NCBI RefSeq assembly: GCF_035944355.1
Contig: NZ_DASZBH010000001.1
Coordinates: forward strand, 62,001-126,000
Origin: Frateuria_A sp035944355
GTDB taxonomy: Bacteria > Pseudomonadota > Gammaproteobacteria > Xanthomonadales > Rhodanobacteraceae
Length of the DNA: 64,000 nt
Reading direction: 5' to 3'
Shown: in pieces, positions 49,338 through 58,556 of the stretch
Layout: each line of letters opens with the position of its first letter
How positions within the stretch are numbered: the first letter of the stretch is position 1
Position numbers and translations under genes: made by a program
The notes under the pieces: model-generated
Told to the model about the DNA's origin: nothing
Database searches by the model: none
The model's input: only the letters and a program-made list of their open reading frames with translations

Positions 49338-49363
49338 AGCGCTAAATGGCGCCATTTAACGCT
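49338..49363. promoter_or_regulatory. 26-bp dyad beside the rpsO promoter
   Basis: AGCG, one mismatched pair, TAAATGGC, GCCATTTA, one mismatched pair and CGCT form a near-perfect palindrome with no loop. It ends one base before the TTGTTG -35 box. This looks more like a protein-binding site than a terminator. Confidence 0.5.
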
Positions 49364-49364
49364 C

Positions 49365-49394
49365 TTGTTGCCAAGCGTCCGCCCTCGCTACAAT
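49365..49394 (+). promoter_or_regulatory. rpsO: Candidate promoter of rpsO-pnp
   Basis: TTGTTG (49365-49370), an 18-bp spacer and TACAAT (49389-49394) predict a start near 49401, about 100 bp before rpsO. Confidence 0.6.
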
Positions 49395-49433
49395 AGCGAG
49401 CTTGTTCCAGAGCTTTACATCCAACCAGCGGAG

Positions 49434-49469
49434 CTTGTGCAACCTCATCGCGCGGTGAGGTTGCACAAG
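49434..49469 (+). promoter_or_regulatory. rpsO: rpsO leader hairpin
   Basis: CTTGTGCAACCTCA (49434-49447) pairs perfectly over 14 bp with TGAGGTTGCACAAG (49456-49469). It ends 33 bp before the rpsO ATG and lacks a T run. It is a candidate S15 autoregulatory structure or an RNase III site for pnp control. Confidence 0.6.
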
Positions 49470-49502
49470 TTCCGCATCCGCATTTTGAAGGAAGAGATAC
49501 CC

Positions 49503-49772
49503 ATGTCCCTGACCGCAGAACAGACCAGCAAGATCATTGCTGACTACGGCCGCGTGCCGAACGACACCGGTTCGCCGGAGGTGCAGGTGGCCCTGCTGTC
49601 GGCCCGCATCGAGCACCTCACCGGCCACTTCAAGGAACACAAGCAGGATCATCATTCGCGTCGCGGCCTGCTGCAGCTGGTCAACCGCCGCAAGAGCCTG
49701 CTTGCCTATCTGAAGGATCGTGACCTTGGCCGCTACCAGGCCCTCATCGAGCGCCTCGGCCTCCGTCGTTAA
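49503..49772 (+). CDS. rpsO: 30S ribosomal protein S15
   Basis: An 89-residue 16S rRNA-binding primary assembly protein. DTGSPEVQVALLSARIEHLTGHF and HHSRRGLLQLVNRRKSLLAYL are nearly universal. GAAGGAAGAG precedes the ATG at 49503, and in-frame upstream starts lie in the leader. It has its own promoter and a long hairpin leader. pnp follows by 20 bp, the conserved rpsO-pnp order. Confidence 0.98.
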   Translation: MSLTAEQTSKIIADYGRVPNDTGSPEVQVALLSARIEHLTGHFKEHKQDHHSRRGLLQLVNRRKSLLAYLKDRDLGRYQALIERLGLRR

Positions 49773-49792
49773 TCGGACAAGGACACAACACA

Positions 49793-51898
49793 GTGGCGAA
49801 AGTAACCAAGTCATTCCAGTACGGTAATCACGAAGTCACACTGGAGACGGGCGAAATCGCCCGCCAGGCGTCCGGTGCGGTCATGGTCAGCATGGGCGGC
49901 ACCGTGGTGCTGGTCACCGCCGTGGCCGCGGCCAAGCCGCGCGAGGGGCAGGACTTCTTCCCGCTCACCGTCGACTACGTCGAGAAGTTCTACTCCGCCG
50001 GCCGCATCCCGGGCGGCTTCTTCAAACGCGAAGGCCGCCCGACCGAGAAGGAAACGCTGACCTCGCGCCTGATCGACCGTCCGGTCCGCCCGCTGTTTCC
50101 CGAGGACTACAAGAACGAAGTGCAGGTCATCGCACAGGTCGTTTCGCTGAACCCGGAAATCGACGGCGACATCCCCGCGATGATCGGCGCCTCCGCGGCG
50201 CTCAGCCTCGCCGGCATCCCGTTCAAGGGCCCGATCGGCGCCGCCCGTGTCGGCTACGCCAACGGCCAGTACCTGCTGAATCCGTCGGCGACCGAGCTGA
50301 AGACCTCCGACCTGGACCTGGTCGTCGCCGGCACCTCCGGTGCGGTGCTGATGGTGGAATCCGAAGCCAAGCTCCTGTCCGAGGACGTCATGCTCGGCGC
50401 GGTGATGTTCGGCCACAAGCACATGCAGGTCGCCATCAACGCGATCGCCGAGCTGGCCACCGAAGCGGCCCGCCCCTCCTCGGGCTGGCAGGCGCCGGCA
50501 CGCAACGAGTCGCTGATCGCCGCGCTCAAGGGCCAAGTGGGCAGCAAGCTGGAGGAAGCCTTCCAGATCCGCGACAAGCTGCAGCGCCGCGACGCCATCG
50601 CCGCGATCAAGGCCGACGCGCTGGAAGCCCTCAAGCCGCAGGCCGAAGCCAACGCCTGGTCGTCGGCCGAGCTCGCCAAGGAGTTCGGCGAGCTCGAATA
50701 CCGCACCATGCGCGACAGCGTGCTCAAGACCAAGGTGCGCATCGACGGCCGCAAGCTCGACGACATCCGCCCGATCACCGTGCGCGTGGGCGTGCTGCCG
50801 CGCACCCATGGCTCGGCCTTGTTCACCCGCGGCGAGACGCAGGCGCTGGTCGTGACCACGCTGGGCACCACCCGCGACGCGCAGATCATCGACGCGCCGG
50901 AAGGCGAGTCGAAGGATCCGTTCCTGTTCCATTACAACTTCCCGCCGTTCTCGGTGGGCGAGGCCGGCCGCTTCGGCGCGCCCAAGCGCCGCGAGATCGG
51001 CCACGGCCGCCTCGCCAAGCGCGGCGTGCAGGCGGTCAAGCCCAGCATCGAGGAATTCCCCTACGTGCTGCGCGTGGTCTCGGAGATCACCGAGTCCAAC
51101 GGTTCGTCCTCGATGGCGTCGGTGTGCGGTTCCTCGCTGGCCATGATGGACGCTGGCGTGCCGCTGAAGGCGCCGGTGGCCGGCATCGCCATGGGCCTGG
51201 TCAAGGAAGGCAGCGACTTCGTCGTGCTGTCGGACATCCTGGGCGACGAGGACCATCTCGGCGACATGGACTTCAAGGTGGCCGGTAGCGCCGACGGCAT
51301 CTCCGCGCTGCAGATGGACATCAAGATCGACGGCATCACCGAGGAGATCATGAAGGTGGCGCTGGAGCAGGCCAAGCGCGGCCGCCTGCATATCCTGGGC
51401 GAGATGGCCAAGGTCATCAGCACGCCGCGTTCGGAGATGAGCGAGTACGCCCCGCGCCTGCTCACCATCAAGATCCATCCGGACAAGATCCGCGAGGTCA
51501 TCGGCAAGGGCGGCGCCACCATCCGCTCGATCACCGAAGAGACCGGCACGACGATCGATATCAGTGACGACGGCACCGTCATCATCGCCTCGGTCAACCG
51601 CCTGGCGGCCGACGAGGCCAAGAAGCGCATCGAGCAGATCGTCTCCGACGTCGAGCCGGGCCGCATCTACGAGGGCAAGGTCGCCAAGCTGATGGACTTC
51701 GGCGCGTTCGTGACCATCATGCCGGGCAAGGACGGCCTGGTGCACGTTTCGCAGATCTCCTCCGAGCGCGTGGAGAAGGTCTCCGACAAGCTCAAGGAAG
51801 GCGACATCGTCAAGGTGAAGGTGCTGGAAGTGGACAAGCAGGGCCGCATCCGCCTGTCCATGAAGGCCGTGGCCGAGGACGAAGCCGCCAACGGCTGA
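49793..51898 (+). CDS. pnp: Polyribonucleotide nucleotidyltransferase
   Basis: A 701-residue 3'-5' phosphorolytic exoribonuclease. There are two RNase PH domains, the second with TRGETQALVVTTLGT and SEITESNGSSSMASVCG. Between them lies an alpha-helical linker, and KH (IGKGGATIRSITEETGTTIDI) and S1 (GRIYEGKVAKLMDFGAFV) domains follow. The start is a GTG at 49793 with AAGGA upstream. It ends the RNA superoperon; a strong terminator lies 71 bp after the stop. Confidence 0.98.
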   Translation: MAKVTKSFQYGNHEVTLETGEIARQASGAVMVSMGGTVVLVTAVAAAKPREGQDFFPLTVDYVEKFYSAGRIPGGFFKREGRPTEKETLTSRLIDRPVRPLFPEDYKNEVQVIAQVVSLNPEIDGDIPAMIGASAALSLAGIPFKGPIGAARVGYANGQYLLNPSATELKTSDLDLVVAGTSGAVLMVESEAKLLSEDVMLGAVMFGHKHMQVAINAIAELATEAARPSSGWQAPARNESLIAALKGQVGSKLEEAFQIRDKLQRRDAIAAIKADALEALKPQAEANAWSSAELAKEFGELEYRTMRDSVLKTKVRIDGRKLDDIRPITVRVGVLPRTHGSALFTRGETQALVVTTLGTTRDAQIIDAPEGESKDPFLFHYNFPPFSVGEAGRFGAPKRREIGHGRLAKRGVQAVKPSIEEFPYVLRVVSEITESNGSSSMASVCGSSLAMMDAGVPLKAPVAGIAMGLVKEGSDFVVLSDILGDEDHLGDMDFKVAGSADGISALQMDIKIDGITEEIMKVALEQAKRGRLHILGEMAKVISTPRSEMSEYAPRLLTIKIHPDKIREVIGKGGATIRSITEETGTTIDISDDGTVIIASVNRLAADEAKKRIEQIVSDVEPGRIYEGKVAKLMDFGAFVTIMPGKDGLVHVSQISSERVEKVSDKLKEGDIVKVKVLEVDKQGRIRLSMKAVAEDEAANG

Positions 51899-51969
51899 GC
51901 ACGTTGCCCCTCCCACTCGGGAGAGGGCTAGGGCCGGGGCGCGTGACAGCCCCGGTCCACGCGAAAAAA

Positions 51970-51994
51970 ACGGGCCGTTGGCCCGTTTTTTTTT
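51970..51994 (+). terminator. Strong intrinsic terminator of pnp
   Basis: ACGGGCC (51970-51976) pairs with GGCCCGT (51980-51986) around GTT, followed by eight more T bases and preceded by an A run. Confidence 0.95.
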
Positions 51995-52021
51995 GCGCTC
52001 GCAGTGTTCACGTCCGCCGCG

Positions 52022-52092
52022 CGTCATTCCCGCGAAAGCGGGATTCCATCCTCGCCTTCCAGGGCCAATGGATCCCCGCTTTGGGAATGACG
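52022..52092. repeat. GTCATTCC inverted-repeat element, copy 1
   Basis: The ends CGTCATTCCC and GGGAATGACG are perfectly complementary over 10 bp. The 71-bp element carries GCGAAAGC-type internal palindromes. A longer relative lies at 63431-63564. Confidence 0.75.
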
Positions 52093-52206
52093 GTTGGCAG
52101 AAATGGCGGTGGCGGGAATGAGCGGTACCGTCGACGTAGGGCGGACCGCGCTTCATCCCCGCAGCACCACGCGCCCAACCGAAACCTTCCCTCATACGGG
52201 TTTTGC

Positions 52207-52212
52207 TACGAT
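52207..52212 (+). promoter_or_regulatory. Candidate -10 box for phaE-phaC
   Basis: TACGAT lies 21 bp before the phaE ATG in a gcTACGATcccacc context. No convincing -35 box is seen. Confidence 0.35.
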
Positions 52213-52233
52213 CCCACCGATCCCCAGCAAGGC

Positions 52234-53088
52234 ATGCCCGTGACCTCGCCCAATCCCGCCGCCGACTTCGAAACCCTGGGCCGCCAGGTATGGGATGCCT
52301 GGAGCCGTCCCTGGGCCGGCTCTGGCGCAGCACCCGCCGCCGCCGCGCCGATGTCCGGCATGGATGGCCTCAAGAGCTATTTCGACTGGATGCAGCAGGC
52401 CGCCGCCGCGATGACCGGGCAGGGCGGGCCGATCGCCTCGCCGGTCGCGCCGTTCGGCAACTGGTCTCTTCCCGGCACGGGCATGCCGCCGCTCGGCGTG
52501 GAGGCCCTGCGCGGGATGCTCGACACGCCGGCTTTCGGCTACAACCGCGAGCAGCAGGCCCAGCAGCAGGCGCTGATGCGTGCGCTGCTCGACCATCAGC
52601 AGGCGAGCGCGCGCTACCACGAGCTGCTCGCCCGCGCGCAGGCGCAGGGAGCCGAGCGGATGCAGCGCAAGCTGGCCGAGCCCGGCTTCCAGGTCGCTTC
52701 GCTCAAGGCCATGTACGACCTGTGGGTGGACGCAGCGGAGGAAGCCTATGCGCAGATCGCCTTGTCGGACGAGTTCCGCGAAGCCTACGCGGCGCAGGGC
52801 AACACCCAGATGCGCGTGCGCCAGCTGCAGCAGCAACAGATGGAGCAATGGTGCCGCGAGGCCGGGTTGCCTACGCGCAGCGAGGTCGCCACGCTCGGGC
52901 AGCGGGTGCAGGAACTGCGCCGCGAGTTGCGGCGCATGCAGGCGGCCGGCGCCGCGGCCCCGTCACAGATAGACGGAAAGGCCGTAAAGACGGCCAAAAG
53001 GCAGGCGTCTGCCAAGGCCGCCCGTGGCACCCGGACCAAGTCCGTCGCCAAGGCCACCTCCCGCCGCACATCGCGCAAATCGCGCTGA
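52234..53088 (+). CDS. phaE: Class III PHA synthase subunit PhaE
   Basis: A 284-residue partner subunit needed by class III polyhydroxyalkanoate synthases. The core FQVASLKAMYDLWVDAAEEAYAQ and the following EFREAYAAQGNTQMRVRQ segments are PhaE-like, and the helical region can form coiled coils (LGQRVQELRRELRRMQA). Residues 247-284 form a basic tail with 14 Lys/Arg in 38, rich in Ala, Ser and Thr like histone H1 or PhaF/PhaM tails. The ATG at 52234 has AAGG upstream; a GTG at 52240 is an alternative. phaC follows by 8 bp. Confidence 0.9.
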   Translation: MPVTSPNPAADFETLGRQVWDAWSRPWAGSGAAPAAAAPMSGMDGLKSYFDWMQQAAAAMTGQGGPIASPVAPFGNWSLPGTGMPPLGVEALRGMLDTPAFGYNREQQAQQQALMRALLDHQQASARYHELLARAQAQGAERMQRKLAEPGFQVASLKAMYDLWVDAAEEAYAQIALSDEFREAYAAQGNTQMRVRQLQQQQMEQWCREAGLPTRSEVATLGQRVQELRRELRRMQAAGAAAPSQIDGKAVKTAKRQASAKAARGTRTKSVAKATSRRTSRKSR

Positions 53089-53096
53089 GGACCGTC

Positions 53097-54164
53097 ATGC
53101 AGACCCCGTGGCCGTTGGACCCCGCCCGCATCCTCGAGGAGGTCACCACCTTCCAGCGCAAGCTGGCCGCAGGCGCCGCCAGCCTGCGCAGCGTGTCCGA
53201 GCCCGACTACGCCGACACGCCGCGCGAACTGGTCTACCGCGAAGACAAGCTCACCCTCTGGCGCATGCGCGGCGAGCGCGAGCCGACCGCCGGGACCCCG
53301 CTGCTGATCGTCTACGCGCTGGTCAACACGGTCTGGATGACCGACCTGCAGAGCGACCGCTCGCTGGTGCGCAACCTGCTCGCGCAGGGCGAGGACGTGT
53401 ACCTGATCGACTGGGGCTATCCCGACGGCGCGGACCGCTGGCTTACGCTGGAGGACTACATCGGCGGCTACCTCGACCGCTGCGTGGACGCCGTGCGCGC
53501 GCAGGCCGGCGTGGATGCCATCGACCTGCTCGGCATCTGCCAGGGCGGCGCATTCTCGCTGTGCTACACGGCGCTGCATGGGGACAAGGTGCGCAACCTC
53601 GTCACCATGGTCACGCCGGTGGACTACCACACGCCGGACAACATGCTCTCGCACTGGGCGCGCGACCTGGACGTGGACCTGTTCGTCGACACGCTGGGCA
53701 ACATCCCCGCGGCGCTGATGAACTGGGTCTACCTCACGCTCAAGCCGGTGCGGCTGCTGCAGCAGAAGTACGTGAACCTGGTCGAGATCCTGGACAACCC
53801 ACGCGAGCTGGAAAATTTCCTGCGCATGGAGCGCTGGATCTTCGATTCGCCCGACCAGGCCGGCGAGGCCTTCCGCGAGTTCGTCAAGGATTTCTTCCAG
53901 GCCAACAAGCTGGTCAAGGGCGGCCTCACCATCGGCGGCCGGCCGGTCGATCTGGGCATGATCAGCCAGCCCGTGCTCAACATCTACGCCGAGCAGGATC
54001 ACCTGGTTCCGCCCGACGCCTCGCGGGCGCTGGGCCTGCACGTAGGCAGCGACGACTACACCGAACTGGCCTTCAAGGGCGGCCACATCGGCATCTACGT
54101 CTCCGGCCGCGCGCAGCGCGAAGTGCCGCCGGCGATCCACCGCTGGCTGCGCGAACACGACTGA
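53097..54164 (+). CDS. phaC: Class III PHA synthase subunit PhaC
   Basis: A 355-residue polymerase joining 3-hydroxyacyl-CoA units into PHA on granules. The lipase-like box GICQGG places the nucleophile at Cys148. The catalytic Asp lies in YAEQDHLVPPD and the His in FKGGHIGIYVSGR. The length matches the short class III/IV type. It forms an operon with phaE. No phaA, phaB or phasin gene is in the window, so precursors must come from elsewhere. Confidence 0.95.
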   Translation: MQTPWPLDPARILEEVTTFQRKLAAGAASLRSVSEPDYADTPRELVYREDKLTLWRMRGEREPTAGTPLLIVYALVNTVWMTDLQSDRSLVRNLLAQGEDVYLIDWGYPDGADRWLTLEDYIGGYLDRCVDAVRAQAGVDAIDLLGICQGGAFSLCYTALHGDKVRNLVTMVTPVDYHTPDNMLSHWARDLDVDLFVDTLGNIPAALMNWVYLTLKPVRLLQQKYVNLVEILDNPRELENFLRMERWIFDSPDQAGEAFREFVKDFFQANKLVKGGLTIGGRPVDLGMISQPVLNIYAEQDHLVPPDASRALGLHVGSDDYTELAFKGGHIGIYVSGRAQREVPPAIHRWLREHD

Positions 54165-54276
54165 CCGTTGGCGGGGCTACGGCACGCCACGCATCACCAC
54201 AGAGCGAATTGCACTCTACGCCAGCGCCTGCATGACCGCGTGTTAGGCTTTTCGATCTTTCCCAAATCCGCTCCCC

Positions 54277-55301
<1,025 letters not shown>

Positions 55302-55305
<4 letters not shown>

Positions 55306-55712
55306 AGCTCGGTCGTCAGGCCGGTTTGTTCGCCATCGGCGGCGTCATCGGCCTGCTGGTGGATGCCGGCACCGTGCAGGCGCTGGTCGCCTGGGCGCAC
55401 TGGAATCCGTACCTGGCGCGGGTGATTTCATTTCTGCTCGCCGCCACCGCGACCTGGGCGTGGAACCGCCATCGCACCTTCGCCGACCTCGCCAGCGGCC
55501 GTTCGCCCTTGGCCGAATGGCTGCACTGGCTGGGGCTGATGGGCGTCGGCGCGCTGGTCAATTACGCGCTCTACGTCGTCCTCTTGCTGTCGTTTCCACT
55601 GCTGTACCGGTGGCCGGCGCTGGCCGCGGCGGCGGGGTCGGCGGCCGCCGCGCTGGTCAATTTTTCGACGGCCCGCGGGGTGCTTTTCAGGCGCCCAAAA
55701 CGTGCCGTGTAA
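55302..55712 (+). CDS. GtrA-like membrane protein
   Basis: A 136-residue protein with four transmembrane helices of the GtrA/DPMS-associated family, thought to flip or present polyprenyl-linked sugars. The motifs GLLVDAGTVQALV, FLLAATATWAWNRHRTF and LVNYALYVVL, and a final ALVNFSTARGVLFRRP, are typical. The ATG overlaps the mtnA stop (ATGA), so it is coupled to an unrelated metabolic gene. Its glycosyl partner is not adjacent. Confidence 0.88.
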
Positions 55713-55761
55713 GCCACTGATTCCAAAGGATAAAAACCAGGCTTTCGCCAGGCGTTCGTGA

Positions 55762-55767
55762 TACAAT
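55762..55767 (+). promoter_or_regulatory. gyrA: Candidate -10 box for gyrA
   Basis: TACAAT in the context gtgaTACAATttcac lies 94 bp before the gyrA ATG. The -35 position is not clear. Transcription would start near 55774, just before a terminator-like hairpin. Confidence 0.5.
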
Positions 55768-55782
55768 TTCACGATTGCTTGA

Positions 55783-55828
55783 GGGCCGCGCAACCGCGTG
55801 CACGAAGCGCTGGCTGCGCGGCCCTTTT
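55783..55828 (+). promoter_or_regulatory. gyrA: gyrA leader hairpin, possible attenuator
   Basis: GGGCCGCGC (55783-55791) pairs perfectly with GCGCGGCCC (55816-55824) across a 24-nt loop and is followed by TTTTCGTT. The gyrA ATG lies 36 bp later. It resembles an intrinsic terminator placed inside the leader. Confidence 0.6.
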
Positions 55829-55860
55829 CGTTCCATGGAAGCCGACTGGGAAGCCGATTG

Positions 55861-58482
55861 ATGGCAGAACTCGCCAAAGAAGTCATCCGCGTCAATATCG
55901 AAGACGAGATGCGCCAGAGCTACCTCGATTACGCCATGAGCGTGATCGTGGGACGCGCCCTTCCCGACGTACGCGACGGTTTGAAGCCCGTGCATCGCCG
56001 CGTGCTGTTCGCGATGAACGAACTGGGCAACGCCTGGAACAAGCCCTACAAGAAATCGGCCCGCGTGGTCGGTGACGTGATCGGTAAATACCACCCGCAC
56101 GGCGACGCCTCGGTCTACGACGCCATCGTACGCATGGCCCAGCCGTTCTCGCTGCGCTACATGCTGGTCGACGGCCAGGGCAACTTCGGCTCGGTCGACG
56201 GCGACAACGCGGCGGCCATGCGATACACCGAGGTGCGCATGTCGCGCCTCACGCACGAGCTGCTCGCCGACATCGACAAGGAAACGGTCGACTTCGGCCC
56301 GAATTACGACGAGTCCGAGCAGGAGCCGCTGGTCCTGCCCACGCGCGTGCCGAACCTGCTGATCAACGGCTCGGCGGGCATCGCGGTGGGCATGGCCACC
56401 AACGTGCCGCCGCACAACCTCAACGAAGTGATCGCCGGCACCATCGCGCTGATCGACGAGCCGTCGCTCTCGGTCGACGAGCTGATGCAGTACATCCCGG
56501 GCCCGGATTTCCCGACCGCCGGCATCATCAACGGCGCCGCCGGCATCGTCGAGGCCTACCGCACCGGCCGCGGCCGCATCCTGGTGCGTGCGCGCACCGA
56601 GATCGAGACCGAGGCGAACGGCCGCGAGACCATCCTGGTCCACGAGCTGCCCTACCAGGTGAACAAGGCGCGGCTGATCGAGAAGATCGCCGAGCTGGTG
56701 AAGGAAAAGAAGATCGAGGGCATCAGCGAGCTGCGCGACGAGTCCGACAAGGACGGCATGCGCATCGTGATCGAGGTGCGCCGCGACGCGATGGCCGACG
56801 TGGTGCTCAACAACCTGTTCCTGCAGACGCAGCTGCAGGTGACCTTCGGCATCAACATGGTGGCGCTGCTGGACGGCCAGCCGCGGCTGCTCAACCTCAA
56901 GGAAATCCTCGAGGCCTTCATCCGCCACCGCCGCGAGGTGGTCACCCGCCGCACCATCTTCGAGCTGCGCAAGGCGCGCGCCCGCGCCCACATCCTGGAA
57001 GGCCTCACCGTCGCGCTGGCGAACATCGACGAGATGATCGAGCTGATCCGCAGCTCCGCCTCGCCCGCCGAGGCGCGCGAGCGCATGCTCGCGCGCAAGT
57101 GGCAGCCGGGCATGGTCGGCACGCTGCTGGCCGCCGCCGGCGCCGAGGCTTCGCGGCCGGAGGACATGGACCCGCGCGATGGCCTCAAGCCGGAGGGCTA
57201 CCAGCTCTCCGACGTACAGGCGCAGGAGATCCTGGCCATGCGCCTGCATCGCCTGACCGGGTTGGAGCAGGAGAAGCTTTCCGACGAGTACCGGCAGATC
57301 CTGGAGACCATCCGCGGGCTGATCGAGATCCTCGAGAATCCCGAGGTGCTGCTCAAGGTGATTCGCGAGGAACTGGAGGTCATCAAGGCCGAGTACGGCG
57401 ATGCGCGCCGCACCGAGATCCAGCACTCGCAGGAGGACTTGAACGTTCTCGACCTGATCGCGCCGGAGGACATGGTCGTCACGCTGTCGCACACCGGCTA
57501 CGTCAAGCGCCAGCCGGCCAGCACCTACCGCGCGCAGAAGCGCGGCGGCAAGGGCCGTTCCGCCTCGGCGCTGAAGGACGAGGATTTCGTCGAGCAGCTT
57601 TGGGTGGTCAACACGCACGATACGCTGCTGACCTTCACCAGCACCGGCCGCGTCTACTGGCTCAAGGTCTACCAGATGCCCGAGGCCGGTCCGGGCGCAC
57701 GCGGCAAGCCGATGGTCAACCTGCTGCCGCTGGGCGAGGGCGAGAAGGTGCAGGCGGTGCTGCCGATCCGCGAATACAGCCCGGATTGCTACGTGTTCTT
57801 CGCCACCAAGTGCGGCACCGTGAAGAAGACGCCGCTGACCGAATTCGCCTTCCAGCTGCAGCGCGGCAAGATCGCGATCAACCTGGACGAGGGCGACGCG
57901 CTGGTCGACGTGGCGCTCACCAACGGCAACAGCGACATCCTGCTGTTCGCCTCCAACGGCAAGGTCAATCGCTTCGACGAGAACACCGTCCGTTCGATGG
58001 GCCGCACCGCCACCGGCGTGCGCGGCATGCGCCTGGCCGAGGGGGCCGAGGTGGTCTCGCTGATCGTCGCCGCCGAGGGCGCTGCTCTTGGAGGGGATAT
58101 CCTTACCGCCACCGAGCGCGGCTACGGCAAGCGCACGCCACTGGAGGAATTCACCAAGAAGGGCCGTGGCACCCAGGGCGTGATCGGCATCCAGTGCTCC
58201 GAACGCAATGGCGGGCTGGTCGCCGCGGTGCAGGTCACCGAGGCGCACGAGCTGATGCTGATTTCCAATCAGGGCACGCTGGTGCGTACCCGCGTCGGGG
58301 AGATCTCGCAGCTGGGGCGCAATACCCAGGGCGTCACCCTGATCCGCCTGCCGGTCGACGAGAACCTGGTCAGCGTGGTGCGCCTGGATGCCGAGGAAGG
58401 CAACGGCGAGGACGCCGAGCCGGTCGAGGGAGCCGCGCCGGAAGGCCCGGCGCCGGTCCAGGACGGAACGGAAGAAGCCTGA
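55861..58482 (+). CDS. gyrA: DNA gyrase subunit A
   Basis: An 873-residue type II topoisomerase subunit that introduces negative supercoils with GyrB. The catalytic Tyr122 is in AAAMRYTEVR. The quinolone region reads HPHGDASVYDAIV, with Ala at 83, Ser at 84 and Asp at 87. The C-terminal beta-pinwheel holds the GyrA box as QKRGGKG. An acidic tail (EEGNGEDAEPVEG...) ends the protein. The ATG at 55861 has GGAAG upstream; a longer GTG-started frame from 55798 would translate the leader hairpin and is unlikely. Confidence 0.98.
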   Translation: MAELAKEVIRVNIEDEMRQSYLDYAMSVIVGRALPDVRDGLKPVHRRVLFAMNELGNAWNKPYKKSARVVGDVIGKYHPHGDASVYDAIVRMAQPFSLRYMLVDGQGNFGSVDGDNAAAMRYTEVRMSRLTHELLADIDKETVDFGPNYDESEQEPLVLPTRVPNLLINGSAGIAVGMATNVPPHNLNEVIAGTIALIDEPSLSVDELMQYIPGPDFPTAGIINGAAGIVEAYRTGRGRILVRARTEIETEANGRETILVHELPYQVNKARLIEKIAELVKEKKIEGISELRDESDKDGMRIVIEVRRDAMADVVLNNLFLQTQLQVTFGINMVALLDGQPRLLNLKEILEAFIRHRREVVTRRTIFELRKARARAHILEGLTVALANIDEMIELIRSSASPAEARERMLARKWQPGMVGTLLAAAGAEASRPEDMDPRDGLKPEGYQLSDVQAQEILAMRLHRLTGLEQEKLSDEYRQILETIRGLIEILENPEVLLKVIREELEVIKAEYGDARRTEIQHSQEDLNVLDLIAPEDMVVTLSHTGYVKRQPASTYRAQKRGGKGRSASALKDEDFVEQLWVVNTHDTLLTFTSTGRVYWLKVYQMPEAGPGARGKPMVNLLPLGEGEKVQAVLPIREYSPDCYVFFATKCGTVKKTPLTEFAFQLQRGKIAINLDEGDALVDVALTNGNSDILLFASNGKVNRFDENTVRSMGRTATGVRGMRLAEGAEVVSLIVAAEGAALGGDILTATERGYGKRTPLEEFTKKGRGTQGVIGIQCSERNGGLVAAVQVTEAHELMLISNQGTLVRTRVGEISQLGRNTQGVTLIRLPVDENLVSVVRLDAEEGNGEDAEPVEGAAPEGPAPVQDGTEEA

Positions 58483-58490
58483 CGAAACGA

Positions 58491-58522
58491 AGAAAGCCCC
58501 GGCCAGTCCGGGGCTTTCTTTT
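58491..58522 (+). terminator. Intrinsic terminator of gyrA
   Basis: AGAAAGCCCCGG (58491-58502) pairs with CCGGGGCTTTCT (58508-58519) around CCAGT, followed by TTT. It may also serve the convergent DoxX gene. Confidence 0.93.
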
Positions 58523-58556
58523 GCGTCCGGCCCGCCTGCCGGTGGCGTTCGGCCGC

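Larger units (their letters stand above)
51899..52233. other. Intergenic region pnp-phaE
   Basis: This 335-bp stretch has no gene. It holds a CCCTCCC...GGGAGAGGGC-type hairpin remnant (51905-51926), the pnp terminator (51970-51994), a GTCATTCC element (52022-52092) and a TACGAT box (52207-52212). Nothing else is recognised. Confidence 0.7.

Noticed and set aside
49811..52333. Minus-strand frame of 840 codons across pnp
   Set aside because: A shadow of pnp with biased low-complexity composition and no ribosome-binding site.
55798..55860. GTG-started 21-residue extension of GyrA
   Set aside because: It would translate the leader hairpin; the standard GyrA start MAELAKEVIRVNIE is at 55861 with its own Shine-Dalgarno sequence.
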